From an uncultured Bacteroidales bacterium (GTDB taxonomy: Bacteria; Bacteroidota; Bacteroidia; Bacteroidales; Bacteroidaceae): a DNA stretch of 42,375 bases. The stretch lies in assembly GCA_902771725.1 (NCBI GenBank), contig CACXXT010000022.1, positions 1-42,375 on the forward strand, read 5' to 3'. Below are positions 33,658 to 42,292 of this stretch, one piece after another. The stretch's first letter is position 1. Each line of letters starts with the position of its first letter. The notes under the pieces are model-generated. The model saw nothing but the letters and a program-made list of their open reading frames with translations, had not been told where the DNA came from and searched no databases. The translations under genes and the position numbers were made by a program.

Positions 33658-33733
33658 GGCAATTCTAACCATATACACCGCTTTTTTGATAAAATAATAT
33701 CGGATTTGTACCTCAAATACCGAGTTTTCTTCG

Positions 33734-33741
33734 TAAATTTG
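33734..33741 (+). promoter_or_regulatory. -7 promoter box of the tat operon
   Basis: TAAATTTG, 39 nt before the tatA ATG at 33781. Confidence 0.55.
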
Positions 33742-33780
33742 CGCCAAAGAAACCAAAAAACGAACTTAAAACAGACTAAA

Positions 33781-33966
33781 ATGAACTTAGGAACTCCCGA
33801 AATTATCCTTATCGCACTCGTCGTGCTGCTCCTCTTCGGAGGAAAAAAGATTCCAGAACTCATGAAAGGCCTTGGCAAGGGGGTCAAGAGCTTCAAGGAC
33901 GGAGTCAAGGGGCTTGACGACGAAGTCAAGGAAGCCACCAATTACAACAAGGAAGAAGGAAAGTAA
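33781..33966 (+). CDS. tatA: Sec-independent protein translocase TatA
   Basis: 61-aa pore subunit of the twin-arginine translocase. One N-terminal transmembrane helix ([21 protein letters not shown]) is followed by the amphipathic helix [15 protein letters not shown] and an acidic tail. FGGKKIPEL is the family hinge. The start at 33781 is used because the longer upstream frame covers the promoter. Its stop codon overlaps the tatC start (TAATG). Confidence 0.95.
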   Translation: MNLGTPEIILIALVVLLLFGGKKIPELMKGLGKGVKSFKDGVKGLDDEVKEATNYNKEEGK

Positions 33967-34787
33967 TGGAAGAGCAGATGACCTTCTGGGATCATCTCGA
34001 TGTACTGCGCGGAAGTATCATCAGGGTGCTACTCGCTGCGGTGGGGATGGGGATTGGAGTATTCTTCCTCAAGGAGTACCTCTTCGACATCGTCCTTTGG
34101 CCGCGAGACAGCAATTTCCCCACATATCGACTCCTAGGAGCCGACCCCTTCCAGATACGACTTGTCAACACGGAGTTGGCAGAGCAGTTCATGATTCACA
34201 TGAAGGTGTCGCTCGTCATGGGACTACTGGTGGCTTCACCATACATCATCTACATCCTCTTCCGATTCATCTCACCTGCGCTCTATGACAACGAACGGCG
34301 CGCCAGCATCCGTCTGGTCAGTGCCGCTTACTCGATGTTCATCGTTGGCATCCTAATCAACTACTTCCTCATCTTTCCGCTCACGGTGCGCTTCCTTGGC
34401 ACCTACAGCGTGAGTTCTGAAGTAGAGACCATGCTGACGCTATCCAGCTACGTAGACACCCTGTTGCTGATGTCACTCGTCTTCGGCATTGTTTTCGAGA
34501 TTCCTGTCATCGCATGGCTGCTCGCCCGATTCGGAATGCTCAAGCATACCTGGATGTCGCAGTACCGACGCCATGCCATCGTTGCCATCCTCGTCATCGC
34601 CGCCATCATCACCCCCACGGCGGACATCATGACCCTGATCGTTGTCTCACTCCCCATCTGGCTCCTCTATGAAGTCAGCATTTGGATTGTCAAATTCACC
34701 AACGCCCCCGCCCCCGAGGACACCAACGCCCCCTTTGAAGCCCCGGTGCCCGAGGGTTCCACCGAGGACTCCCCCCAAGCATCCTAA
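33966..34787 (+). CDS. tatC: Sec-independent protein translocase TatC
   Basis: Receptor subunit recognising twin-arginine signals. The N-terminal motif MTFWDHLDVLRGSIIR and several membrane helices (for example SLVMGLLVASPYIIYILFRF and VAILVIAAIITPTADIMTLIVV) are typical. 273 aa, with a Pro/Glu-rich C-terminal tail (NAPAPEDTNAPFEAPVPEGS) longer than in many relatives. Overlaps tatA by one base. Two Tat-motif proteins are encoded directly downstream, suggesting a dedicated export cluster. Confidence 0.96.
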   Translation: MEEQMTFWDHLDVLRGSIIRVLLAAVGMGIGVFFLKEYLFDIVLWPRDSNFPTYRLLGADPFQIRLVNTELAEQFMIHMKVSLVMGLLVASPYIIYILFRFISPALYDNERRASIRLVSAAYSMFIVGILINYFLIFPLTVRFLGTYSVSSEVETMLTLSSYVDTLLLMSLVFGIVFEIPVIAWLLARFGMLKHTWMSQYRRHAIVAILVIAAIITPTADIMTLIVVSLPIWLLYEVSIWIVKFTNAPAPEDTNAPFEAPVPEGSTEDSPQAS

Positions 34788-34804
34788 TTCCACACACCTG
34801 CCCC

Positions 34805-36343
34805 ATGCTCAGAAGAATCCGAATCACCCTCGCCAGCCTCGTCTTCGCAGGAATAACCCTGCTCTTCCTCGACATTACCGGCATCCTACACACCTACCTC
34901 GGCTGGCTCGCCAAAGTCCAGTTCCTGCCTGCACTGCTGGCACTGAACCTCGTTGTCGTCGTTGCCTTGCTGGCACTGACACTCATCTTCGGACGCATCT
35001 ACTGCTCCGTCGTCTGCCCCCTCGGCATCCTCCAGGATTTCTTCGCGCGCCTGCGCCCGCGGAAAAATAAAAAGGTGGGACGCTACACCTACTCCCCCGA
35101 ACTACGCTGGCTGCGCTACCCCGTGCTGTTGGTCTTCGCCATCGCCATCGTCGCTGGCTTCGGCTCCTTCGTAGCCCTCCTGGCGCCCTACAGCAGTTTC
35201 GGGCGCATCGTCGTCAACCTTCTGCGCCCGCTCTATGAATGGGGCAACAATGGCCTCGCTGCCATCGCAGAGCACTACGACAGCTACGCCTTCTACTCCA
35301 CCGACGTCTGGATTCGAAGCCTTCCCACATTCATCATCGCTGCCGCCACCGTTGTGCTCCTCTTCGTGTTAGCATGGCGTGGCGGTCGCACCTACTGCAA
35401 CACCATCTGCCCAGTGGGCTCTTTCCTCAGTTTCTTCTCCCGTTTCTCGCTCTTGAAGATACGTTTCGACGAAGAGAAGTGCCGAAACTGCTCCGCATGC
35501 ACCAAATCCTGCAAGGCCAGCTGCATCGACTTCAAGAACCACAGCATCGACTATTCCCGTTGTGTCGTCTGCGGCAACTGCATAGAGAGCTGCAAGTTCG
35601 GAGCTCTGCAGTTTAGAACCGCCCTCCCTTCGAATCATAATGCTCCCTCTCAGGCAGGATGCGAGAAAGCTGAAAGTGAGGTTCCTAGCTTGACTCATTC
35701 GGAAGGTGAGTCCGTCTCGCGTCGCTCTTTCCTGCTCTCCTCCGCACTGCTCACCACCGCAGCGCTCGCACAGGAAGCGAAGCTGAAGGTCGACGGAGGA
35801 CTGGCAGACATCGAGGACAAGGTCCCACCACAGCGGAAAACACCCATCACACCGCCAGGATCCCTTTCTGCTCACAACATGGCTCAGCACTGCACGGGAT
35901 GCCAGCTATGCGTGGCTCAGTGCCCCAACGACGTCCTGCGTCCATCGGCTGGTATGATGACACTCATGCAGCCTGAGATGAGCTACGAACGTGGCTACTG
36001 CCGACCCGAGTGCAACCGATGCTCCCAGGTATGTCCTGCAGGAGCCATCAAACCCATCACTGCCGAAGAAAAGTCCAGCATCCAGATAGGTCACGCCGTC
36101 TGGGTGAAGGAAAACTGCATCCCCGTAACCGATGGAGTGGAGTGCGGCAACTGCGCCCGTCACTGCCCAACGGGAGCCATTCAGATGGTGCCACTCGATC
36201 CCAACGACGAACTCGGAGCATACATTCCCGCCGTCAACGAAGCCAAGTGCATCGGCTGCGGTGCCTGCGAAAACCTCTGCCCTGCACGCCCCTTATCCGC
36301 CATCTACGTTGAAGGTCACGAGCAACACCACGAGACCATGTAG
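34805..36343 (+). CDS. Membrane 4Fe-4S ferredoxin, NapH-like part fused to a Tat-type NapG-like ferredoxin part
   Basis: 512 aa. The N-terminal half has four membrane helices (about 10-30, 40-62, 100-125, 172-192) with CSVVCPLG and CNTICPVG motifs as in NapH, followed by two ferredoxin clusters (CRNCSACTKSC, CVVCGNCIESC). A linker leads to SRRSFLLSS (Arg306-Arg307), a twin-arginine motif plus hydrophobic stretch inside the chain. After it come four more cysteine clusters (CTGCQLCVAQCP, CRPECNRCSQVCP, CGNCARHCP, CIGCGACENLCP). The likely role is electron transfer from quinol or cytoplasm to the periplasm. The linker (35623-35710) contains an imperfect inverted repeat. Confidence 0.85.
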   Translation: MLRRIRITLASLVFAGITLLFLDITGILHTYLGWLAKVQFLPALLALNLVVVVALLALTLIFGRIYCSVVCPLGILQDFFARLRPRKNKKVGRYTYSPELRWLRYPVLLVFAIAIVAGFGSFVALLAPYSSFGRIVVNLLRPLYEWGNNGLAAIAEHYDSYAFYSTDVWIRSLPTFIIAAATVVLLFVLAWRGGRTYCNTICPVGSFLSFFSRFSLLKIRFDEEKCRNCSACTKSCKASCIDFKNHSIDYSRCVVCGNCIESCKFGALQFRTALPSNHNAPSQAGCEKAESEVPSLTHSEGESVSRRSFLLSSALLTTAALAQEAKLKVDGGLADIEDKVPPQRKTPITPPGSLSAHNMAQHCTGCQLCVAQCPNDVLRPSAGMMTLMQPEMSYERGYCRPECNRCSQVCPAGAIKPITAEEKSSIQIGHAVWVKENCIPVTDGVECGNCARHCPTGAIQMVPLDPNDELGAYIPAVNEAKCIGCGACENLCPARPLSAIYVEGHEQHHETM

Positions 36344-36441
36344 CAGAATTCCTTCACCAATCCCCAAAGCCCCCTCCACAACCACCGTGTCCGAGGGTTT
36401 CCCCACCACCATTCCCAACAACACCTCTCATCCCCGACCTC
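36344..36441 (+). promoter_or_regulatory. C-rich, G-poor spacer, possible Rho-utilisation site
   Basis: 48 of 98 bases are C and 9 are G on the coding strand, a profile expected of Rho-binding RNA. No promoter box or hairpin was seen. Confidence 0.25.
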
Positions 36442-37878
36442 ATGAATAAGCCACTCTCCCGCCGCAACTTTCTCAAATACCTCGCCGGCACCACCGCCGC
36501 CGCCGTCCCAGCCTCCTCCCTCATCCTCTCAGGGTGCAAGCGCAGTTCAGTGCTCGACGGTTCGTCCGCCGAGAGCACCATGACCACCCGCCTGAACCCC
36601 AACTCCGGCGACCACGTCTCACTCCTCGGCTACGGCATGATGCGCCTACCCCAGCTTCCCGAAGGCACCCCCGACGATCCTCAGACAGGCCCCTTCGACC
36701 AAGAGATGATCAACCGTCAGGTCGACTATGCCCTCGCCCACGGTGTCAACTACTTCGACACCAGCCCCGTCTACTGCCGAGGCCTCAGCGAGCGTTGCAC
36801 AGGCATCGCACTCGCTCGACATCCGCGCGACAGCTACTACATCGCCACCAAGCTCTCCAACTTCGGTTCCGACCAATGGAAACTCGAAACCTCGCAGGCG
36901 ATGTTCGAGAACTCCCTCAAGGAGCTACAGACCGACTACATCGACTACCTCCTCCTCCACAGCACCGGCGGCGGAGGGCGGGATCCCGAGACGGGCGAGA
37001 ACCTCAGCGGGCTCGAAGTATGCAAGCGACGCTTCATCGACAACGGGCTCTGCGACTGGCTCTTCGAGCAGAAAACAGCCGGACGAATCCGCAACATGGG
37101 CTTCTCATGGCACGGAGACTACCGAGCCTTCGAACTCCTCCTACAGCTACACGACGAAGGACGCTACCACTGGGACTTTTGCCAGATTGAGCTCAACTAC
37201 CTCGACTGGTTCTACGCCAACGAAATCAACGGCAGCAACGTCGATGCCGTCATACTCTATGGTGAACTCGAGAAACGAGGCATACCTGCCGTAATCATGG
37301 AACCACTCCTGGGCGGTCGACTCGCCAACGTCAACGACGAGGTTGCAGCCGAACTGAAGCAGCGAGACCCCGAAGCCACCATCGCCTCCTGGGCGTTCCG
37401 ATTCGCCGGAACACCGCAGGGAGTACTCACCGTGCTCTCCGGAATGACCTATATGGAACACCTTGAGGAAAACGTGCGCACCTACTCACCCCTGCAGCCC
37501 ATCACCGAAGAAGACCACGAGTTCCTCATGCATATCGCTGAACTCATCTACGGACAGAAGGATATTCCCTGCACCGCATGCCAGTACTGCATGCCATGCC
37601 CTTATGGCATCGACATACCAGCCAACTTCGCCCACTACAACCGATGCATACGCGAGGGCAACACACCCCAGAGTTCCGGCTCGCCTACTTTCCGAAAACA
37701 GCGACGCGCATTCCTCGTAGGACTCGACCGCACCGTACCACGACTGCGACAGGCCAGCCACTGCATCGGATGCGGACAGTGCACATCACATTGCCCACAG
37801 CAAATCGACATACCACGCGAACTACATCGCATCGACGAATATGCCGAGAAACTCCGACGAGAAGGCGGACCTCTCTAA
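36442..37878 (+). CDS. Tat-exported aldo/keto reductase with C-terminal 4Fe-4S domain (lipoprotein)
   Basis: 478 aa. The N-terminus is a twin-arginine signal (SRRNFLKYLAG, Arg7-Arg8) ending in a lipobox LSGC (Cys32), so a folded, lipid-anchored protein in the periplasm is expected. The AKR barrel (about 50-345) has the catalytic Asp/Tyr region NYFDTSPVYCRGLSE, Lys in IATKLSNFG and His in DYLLLHS. The C-terminal ferredoxin part carries CTACQYCMPCPYGIDIP and CIGCGQCTSHCPQQIDIP. It follows the ferredoxin gene after a C-rich 98-nt spacer and probably receives electrons from it. Substrate unknown. Confidence 0.88.
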   Translation: MNKPLSRRNFLKYLAGTTAAAVPASSLILSGCKRSSVLDGSSAESTMTTRLNPNSGDHVSLLGYGMMRLPQLPEGTPDDPQTGPFDQEMINRQVDYALAHGVNYFDTSPVYCRGLSERCTGIALARHPRDSYYIATKLSNFGSDQWKLETSQAMFENSLKELQTDYIDYLLLHSTGGGGRDPETGENLSGLEVCKRRFIDNGLCDWLFEQKTAGRIRNMGFSWHGDYRAFELLLQLHDEGRYHWDFCQIELNYLDWFYANEINGSNVDAVILYGELEKRGIPAVIMEPLLGGRLANVNDEVAAELKQRDPEATIASWAFRFAGTPQGVLTVLSGMTYMEHLEENVRTYSPLQPITEEDHEFLMHIAELIYGQKDIPCTACQYCMPCPYGIDIPANFAHYNRCIREGNTPQSSGSPTFRKQRRAFLVGLDRTVPRLRQASHCIGCGQCTSHCPQQIDIPRELHRIDEYAEKLRREGGPL

Positions 37879-37932
37879 GCACACACAGAACACCTTATCT
37901 CAGAAAATCTTTGCGCCTGGTGGTGGCTACGA

Positions 37933-38775
37933 TTAATAGCCATACACCAGGCCATATTTTTCATGCAGACGCTTCAGCGAACCGTCGGACTTCATACGCC
38001 GGATGGTGCCGTTCACGATCTGCAGCAGGTCATCCTGACCCTTACGCATCAGCACACCGATCTCCCCGCGTGTGAAAGGCCGATCCAGCAGGGGAGCCGC
38101 CAGTCTCGGGTCGGTCTCCACATAATACGGAGCCTCCGTGATCTCCGTAATCATCACGTCAGCCGCACCCACTGCCACAAGCGCCGGAATCTCCTCGTTC
38201 TTCGGATGAACCACAATCGTGGCATGAGTCAGGTGCTCCCTCGCGAACTTCTCGTTCAATCCCCCGGGGTTCACCATCACCCGCACTTCAGGCTTGTCCA
38301 AGTCGCCCAGCGTACAGAAGCGGTCGGCATCCGAGGTGCGGCACAGGATCGTCTTCCCGTTCGTCAGGTAACCCTCGCTCATCAGCATCGTCTCCCTCCG
38401 CGCATCGGTAATCGTGATTCCACCCATGGCGAGGTCGAAGGCCGGAGAATCTGCCAGCACATCAGCCGTCAGCGTAGGCCAGGAAGTTCCTACGAACTTG
38501 ATTTCCACACCCAGACTCCTCGCAATCTCCTTAGCCATCTCAATGCCAAAGCCCCAATACGTTCCGTCATCCTCGCGGAAACTCAACGGACGGTAGTCAC
38601 CCGTAGTACCAACCAACAGCGTATCGCGCTCCACAATCTCTGCAACCTTGCCGCCCACCACCTCCTCCGATGGGATATCATCATCGCAACAACCCGCCAC
38701 AACAGTCGCACTGCCCAAGGTCAGTACCACCGCTAACAGCCAAAGCCGTCTCCTTATCAGTCCTGTCATATACAT
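37933..38775 (-). CDS. Cyclohexadienyl dehydratase (PheC)-like / solute-binding lipoprotein
   Basis: 280-aa type II periplasmic binding fold (SBP_bac_3). Lipoprotein signal with VVAGC (Cys29). TGDYRPLSF, TSWPTLTADVLA, FDLAMGGITITDARR, VMVNPGGLNEKFARE and GAADVMITEITEAPYYV match the PheC subgroup, which makes phenylpyruvate from prephenate or arogenate. The Glu of the ADVMIT...E motif, the position of the catalytic acid in that group, appears present. No ABC permease genes adjoin, which favours an enzyme over a transporter subunit. Start is 38775 or 38769. A small hairpin (TGGCTA/TAGCCA, 37924-37942) overlaps the stop. Confidence 0.72.
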   Translation of the reverse strand: MYMTGLIRRRLWLLAVVLTLGSATVVAGCCDDDIPSEEVVGGKVAEIVERDTLLVGTTGDYRPLSFREDDGTYWGFGIEMAKEIARSLGVEIKFVGTSWPTLTADVLADSPAFDLAMGGITITDARRETMLMSEGYLTNGKTILCRTSDADRFCTLGDLDKPEVRVMVNPGGLNEKFAREHLTHATIVVHPKNEEIPALVAVGAADVMITEITEAPYYVETDPRLAAPLLDRPFTRGEIGVLMRKGQDDLLQIVNGTIRRMKSDGSLKRLHEKYGLVYGY

Positions 38776-38796
38776 CCGGTATTACTTTACACGCCG

Positions 38797-38804
38797 CAAA
38801 GATA
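38797..38804 (-). promoter_or_regulatory. -7 promoter box of the PheC-like gene
   Basis: TATCTTTG on the minus strand, 21 nt before the ATG at 38775. It separates this gene from the efflux operon upstream. Confidence 0.5.
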
Positions 38805-38883
38805 CACATAATCCACCGGCAAAACACCCTGAACAACACACAAATCAACCACAGACACCGCAAAGAACGTATTTTTTAACGTT

Positions 38884-40131
38884 TCACCACCTCACAACCT
38901 CTGCCTCACCGAAAGAACCATAGTCGTTTATGAGTATCCTGTCACCAGCATTCAGCCCGCTCACAACCTCATAATACTCCGTGTTCTGGCGACCCAGCTT
39001 GATCGGCACACGATGAGCACACCGACCCGTTTCATCCACCACCATAATCCACTGTCCGCCCGTTTGTGCGTAGAAGTTTCCGCGGGGAATGATGAGTCGC
39101 TGCTCAGGTGTGCCAAGCTCGATTTGCAGACGTAGGGTCTGGCCTGAACGGAGCGAAGACTTATCCACTCCCAGAGGTCTTAACTCTACCGCAAAACTGT
39201 GATCCTCCACATGAGGCGTGGTGCGGCTGACTTCAAAGGAATACTTATGCTCCTTCAACACCGAGGTGGCAGACAGTCCGGATTGGACACGGTCAATATA
39301 GTATTCATTCAGGCGAGCAGTCACCTTAAAATCTGTCAACACACCGATTTCACCTACCTCTTCACCCGCCGACACCTGACCGCCGACGACGGCATTGAGG
39401 TTACTAATCTGACCGTCGGTAGGAGCCAGAACGACAAGGGCTTCGCGACGGCGGTTGCTGTTTCCAAGCTTCTGTGCCTCCATTGCCATCTGTTGCTGAA
39501 TAAGCTGACGGTTAATCACGTTCAGCACGGAATCCTGACGCAGGCTCTCCATGTTCAACAGCGTCCGGCGACGGTTGTATTCATATTCCTCACGTGCCAC
39601 CTTCAGCTGCGCCTGACTTCTCACACCCATCTGTGCCTCTTCCTTGGCAAGTTCATAGTCCTGTTCCATCTTCTTCATTTCGAAGGCTGCCTGTAGGGCT
39701 TGACTGCGCAGCGTGATGCTCTTCTGCTGCATCTCGATGAGTTGCTGACGATGCTGCATCTGTTGCAGGTCATAGCTCTGCCGTTCTGCCGTTATCTCCT
39801 CCAGCACCTTAGGGTTGGAAAGAACGAGAATGGTGTCGCCTCGTTTCAGGACATCACCGTTGTGGCAGCAGACTTGCTCCACCGTACCGCCTTCCTTCGC
39901 GTTCACTCGCATACTTGTGGCCGGACAGACAACACCATTCACATCAATATATTCCAGAAACTCGCCTTCCTCTGCCATCGCTATCTGCGCGTCGTCAATC
40001 TCTATCTTCAGCGTTCGCGGCCCAAGTTGCAGCATCAAGGCATAGACAATCAGGGCGATGAGCACAGCTCCGCCGATGAGATACGTGCGGTACCTTACGT
40101 ACCAAGGCTTCTTTGGCAACTTTATATCCAT
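38884..40131 (-). CDS. HlyD/MacA-type efflux periplasmic adaptor
   Basis: 415-aa membrane-fusion protein linking an inner-membrane ABC pump to an outer-membrane channel. One N-terminal membrane helix (about 17-37, YLIGGAVLIALIVYALML) leads to a split barrel-sandwich domain (VNAKEGGTVEQVCCHNGDVLKRGDTIL and APTDGQISNLNAVVGGQVSAGEEVG). A long Gln/Glu-rich coiled coil (about 112-230) separates the two halves. C-terminal beta-barrel and membrane-proximal domains follow (LIIPRGNFYAQTGG). It lies 26 nt after the tolC-like gene in the same operon. Confidence 0.92.
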   Translation of the reverse strand: MDIKLPKKPWYVRYRTYLIGGAVLIALIVYALMLQLGPRTLKIEIDDAQIAMAEEGEFLEYIDVNGVVCPATSMRVNAKEGGTVEQVCCHNGDVLKRGDTILVLSNPKVLEEITAERQSYDLQQMQHRQQLIEMQQKSITLRSQALQAAFEMKKMEQDYELAKEEAQMGVRSQAQLKVAREEYEYNRRRTLLNMESLRQDSVLNVINRQLIQQQMAMEAQKLGNSNRRREALVVLAPTDGQISNLNAVVGGQVSAGEEVGEIGVLTDFKVTARLNEYYIDRVQSGLSATSVLKEHKYSFEVSRTTPHVEDHSFAVELRPLGVDKSSLRSGQTLRLQIELGTPEQRLIIPRGNFYAQTGGQWIMVVDETGRCAHRVPIKLGRQNTEYYEVVSGLNAGDRILINDYGSFGEAEVVRW

Positions 40132-40157
40132 TTTGTATTATTTTCAATTATCAATTG

Positions 40158-41582
40158 TCAATTCTTTAAAGTCAGGCTCCTCAATCCATAGTACAGACAC
40201 CAATACGTCTGCAATGCGCCGATGAAGGCCCGCTGGGCATTATCCTTCTCGTTGATGCTTGTGTTCAGTTCCAGCAGCGACGAGCGACCTTGCACATACA
40301 GCCACCGTGCTACTTCGTAGCGACGCAAAGCCGTCTCGCGAGTCCGATAGGCGATGCGGACTCGATAACCTTGCAAGTTGTACTGGCGCACCATTTTCAG
40401 CACGTTCAGCCGGAAGTCCTCCAACGCCTGTTCGCTTTGCGTTTTCGTCAGTTCCAGTCGCGACTTTGCCACGCGCACCTGTCCCTTGCCACGTCCCCAA
40501 TCCAGGAGCGGCAACGAAACAGTCAGGCTTCCGTATTGCTGGTTGAGCGGTTTGGAGAAAGCTTCACCGAGCATCGTTCCCGTCTGTGAGAGACCGAACT
40601 GCACATACAGGTCGGCTTTCAACCCGCGATTCGCCTTAGCAGCAGCCAGCGAGCTTTGGCTCTCCAACACGTTCAGGCGCAGCTGCTCAGGGTCGGGATT
40701 GTGAGCCAAGGCCAGTGCCAACGCCTCGTCTGCGTTGATAACGGCATCATGAATCAGCGTGTCGGGAACAACACTCAGCGATACCGCTTCTCTTATGCCC
40801 AAGTAAGATTTGAGTGCCAGCATCGCCTCCTCGACCTCCGCTTCAGCATTCAGTTGGTTCGTTTCCTCTGTCAGACGCCGCACCTCCAGCTGCAACATCT
40901 CGTTCTCCGTGATACCTCCACGCTCGTACCGACCCAGAGCATAACGGTGCAACGTATCGCTCACGGCATAGTTCTGGCGGGCAATGTCGAGGTTCGTCTG
41001 AGCAGAAGCCAACGCGAAGAAATAATTGCTCGCCCGAACTGCCACCAGTTCCATCGTCTCGCGATACTGCTTCCTGGCAATTCGTACCCGCAATGGTTCC
41101 GTCCTTCGGGTCCACTTCAAGCTGTTGTGACCGAACAGGCTCTGTTGGTAGCCAACGGAAAACGGTACGGTGCTGTAGCCGTGCGTGTGTTGTTCAAACT
41201 CATCCTGACGGTAGATGTTGCTGTTCACAAACAGCGTGCCACCCGTCAGAGCCACATTCTGTCTGATGCTGAGCGATAGGTCTGTACTCAACTGGTTCTG
41301 ACGCACAAAAACATTGGTACCATCCGGCTGAGTGATGCTGCTCACCTTCCGGTTCAGCGAAGGTGACGACGACAGCGATACCATCGGCAAGTAATTCGCC
41401 TGATAGTAGCGGTAGTTCCACTCCGCCGCCTCCAGCGAATGCTTTGCCGCCAAGGCATCGTTCGACTGCCGCTGAGCCATCTCCACCGTCTCGCTCAGCG
41501 TCAGAAGCAACGACTCCTGGGCGAAGGCAACACGAAGGGATGCACAAATGAGGAAAAAAAGAAAGCCGGAAAGTCTTCTCAT
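40158..41582 (-). CDS. TolC family outer-membrane efflux protein
   Basis: Trimeric outer-membrane channel subunit. Signal peptide MRRLSGFLFFLICASLRVAFA. Two repeated helical-hairpin units (LTLSETVEMAQRQSNDALAAKHSLEAAE... and NADEALALALAHNPDPEQLRLNVLESQSSL...) with the beta-strand segments MVSLSSSPSLN and YGSLTVSLPLLDWGRGKGQ. 474 aa. The ATG at 41582 is preferred; a GTG two codons upstream is also possible. It lies 23 nt after the ABC ATPase gene and 26 nt before the adaptor gene. Confidence 0.92.
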   Translation of the reverse strand: MRRLSGFLFFLICASLRVAFAQESLLLTLSETVEMAQRQSNDALAAKHSLEAAEWNYRYYQANYLPMVSLSSSPSLNRKVSSITQPDGTNVFVRQNQLSTDLSLSIRQNVALTGGTLFVNSNIYRQDEFEQHTHGYSTVPFSVGYQQSLFGHNSLKWTRRTEPLRVRIARKQYRETMELVAVRASNYFFALASAQTNLDIARQNYAVSDTLHRYALGRYERGGITENEMLQLEVRRLTEETNQLNAEAEVEEAMLALKSYLGIREAVSLSVVPDTLIHDAVINADEALALALAHNPDPEQLRLNVLESQSSLAAAKANRGLKADLYVQFGLSQTGTMLGEAFSKPLNQQYGSLTVSLPLLDWGRGKGQVRVAKSRLELTKTQSEQALEDFRLNVLKMVRQYNLQGYRVRIAYRTRETALRRYEVARWLYVQGRSSLLELNTSINEKDNAQRAFIGALQTYWCLYYGLRSLTLKN

Positions 41583-41605
41583 TTTCACAAATTCATAATT
41601 AACCT

Positions 41606-42280
41606 CTACATTTCCACCTCCGTGACGATTTGTCCGTCGGAGAGGTTGATGATGCGCTGGGCATAGCTGGCATCGCGCTGGGAGTGCGTCACCATGACGA
41701 TGGTAGCGCCCTCGTCGTGGAGCTGGCTGAGGAGGTCCATAACCTCGCGACCGTTCTTCGAATCCAGGTTACCAGTAGGCTCGTCGGCAAGGATGAGCTT
41801 GGGACGTGAGACTACGGCGCGGGCGATGGCGACGCGCTGCTGCTGACCACCGGAGAGTTGGCGGGGGAAGTGCTTGGCGCGATGGCTGACGTCCATCCTG
41901 CGCAGAGCTTCCTCCACGCGCTTGCGGCGCTCAGACTTCGGCATCCTCATGTAGAGCAGCGGCAGTTCTATGTTCTCTTCTACGCTCAGGTCGTCGATGA
42001 GGTTGAAACTCTGGAATACAAAGCCTATGAGACCCTTGCGCAGACGGTCACGTTCCGGCTCACTGAGGTGACTCACGTCCTGACCACCAAGCAGGTACTG
42101 TCCGTCCGTTGGAGCGTCGAGCAGTCCGAGGATGTTCAGCAACGTGGACTTGCCGCAGCCGCTGGGGCCCATGATGGCGACAAATTCGCCTTCGTAAATT
42201 TCAATGTTTACGCCGTTCAGGGCGATAGTGCGCACTTCTTCTGTAGTAAATGCGCGCTGGAGATTTACGGTCTTAATCAT
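41606..42280 (-). CDS. ABC transporter ATP-binding protein (MacB/LolD type)
   Basis: 224-aa ATPase: Walker A GPSGCGKST (about 38-46), Q-loop FVFQSFNLIDD (about 88-98), signature LSGGQQQR (about 141-148), Walker B LILADEPTGNLDS (about 160-172) and H-loop VTHSQ. The long FNLIDDLSVEENIELPLLY segment and the absence of membrane parts fit the LolD/MacB-ATPase subgroup that works with FtsX-like permeases. A permease gene ends just upstream, and TolC and HlyD partners follow. Export substrate unknown. Confidence 0.93.
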   Translation of the reverse strand: MIKTVNLQRAFTTEEVRTIALNGVNIEIYEGEFVAIMGPSGCGKSTLLNILGLLDAPTDGQYLLGGQDVSHLSEPERDRLRKGLIGFVFQSFNLIDDLSVEENIELPLLYMRMPKSERRKRVEEALRRMDVSHRAKHFPRQLSGGQQQRVAIARAVVSRPKLILADEPTGNLDSKNGREVMDLLSQLHDEGATIVMVTHSQRDASYAQRIINLSDGQIVTEVEM

Positions 42281-42292
42281 ATTTTCAACTTT

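Noticed and set aside
37924..37942. Terminator for the PheC-like gene
   Set aside because: The 6-bp hairpin overlaps the stop codon and no U-run follows.
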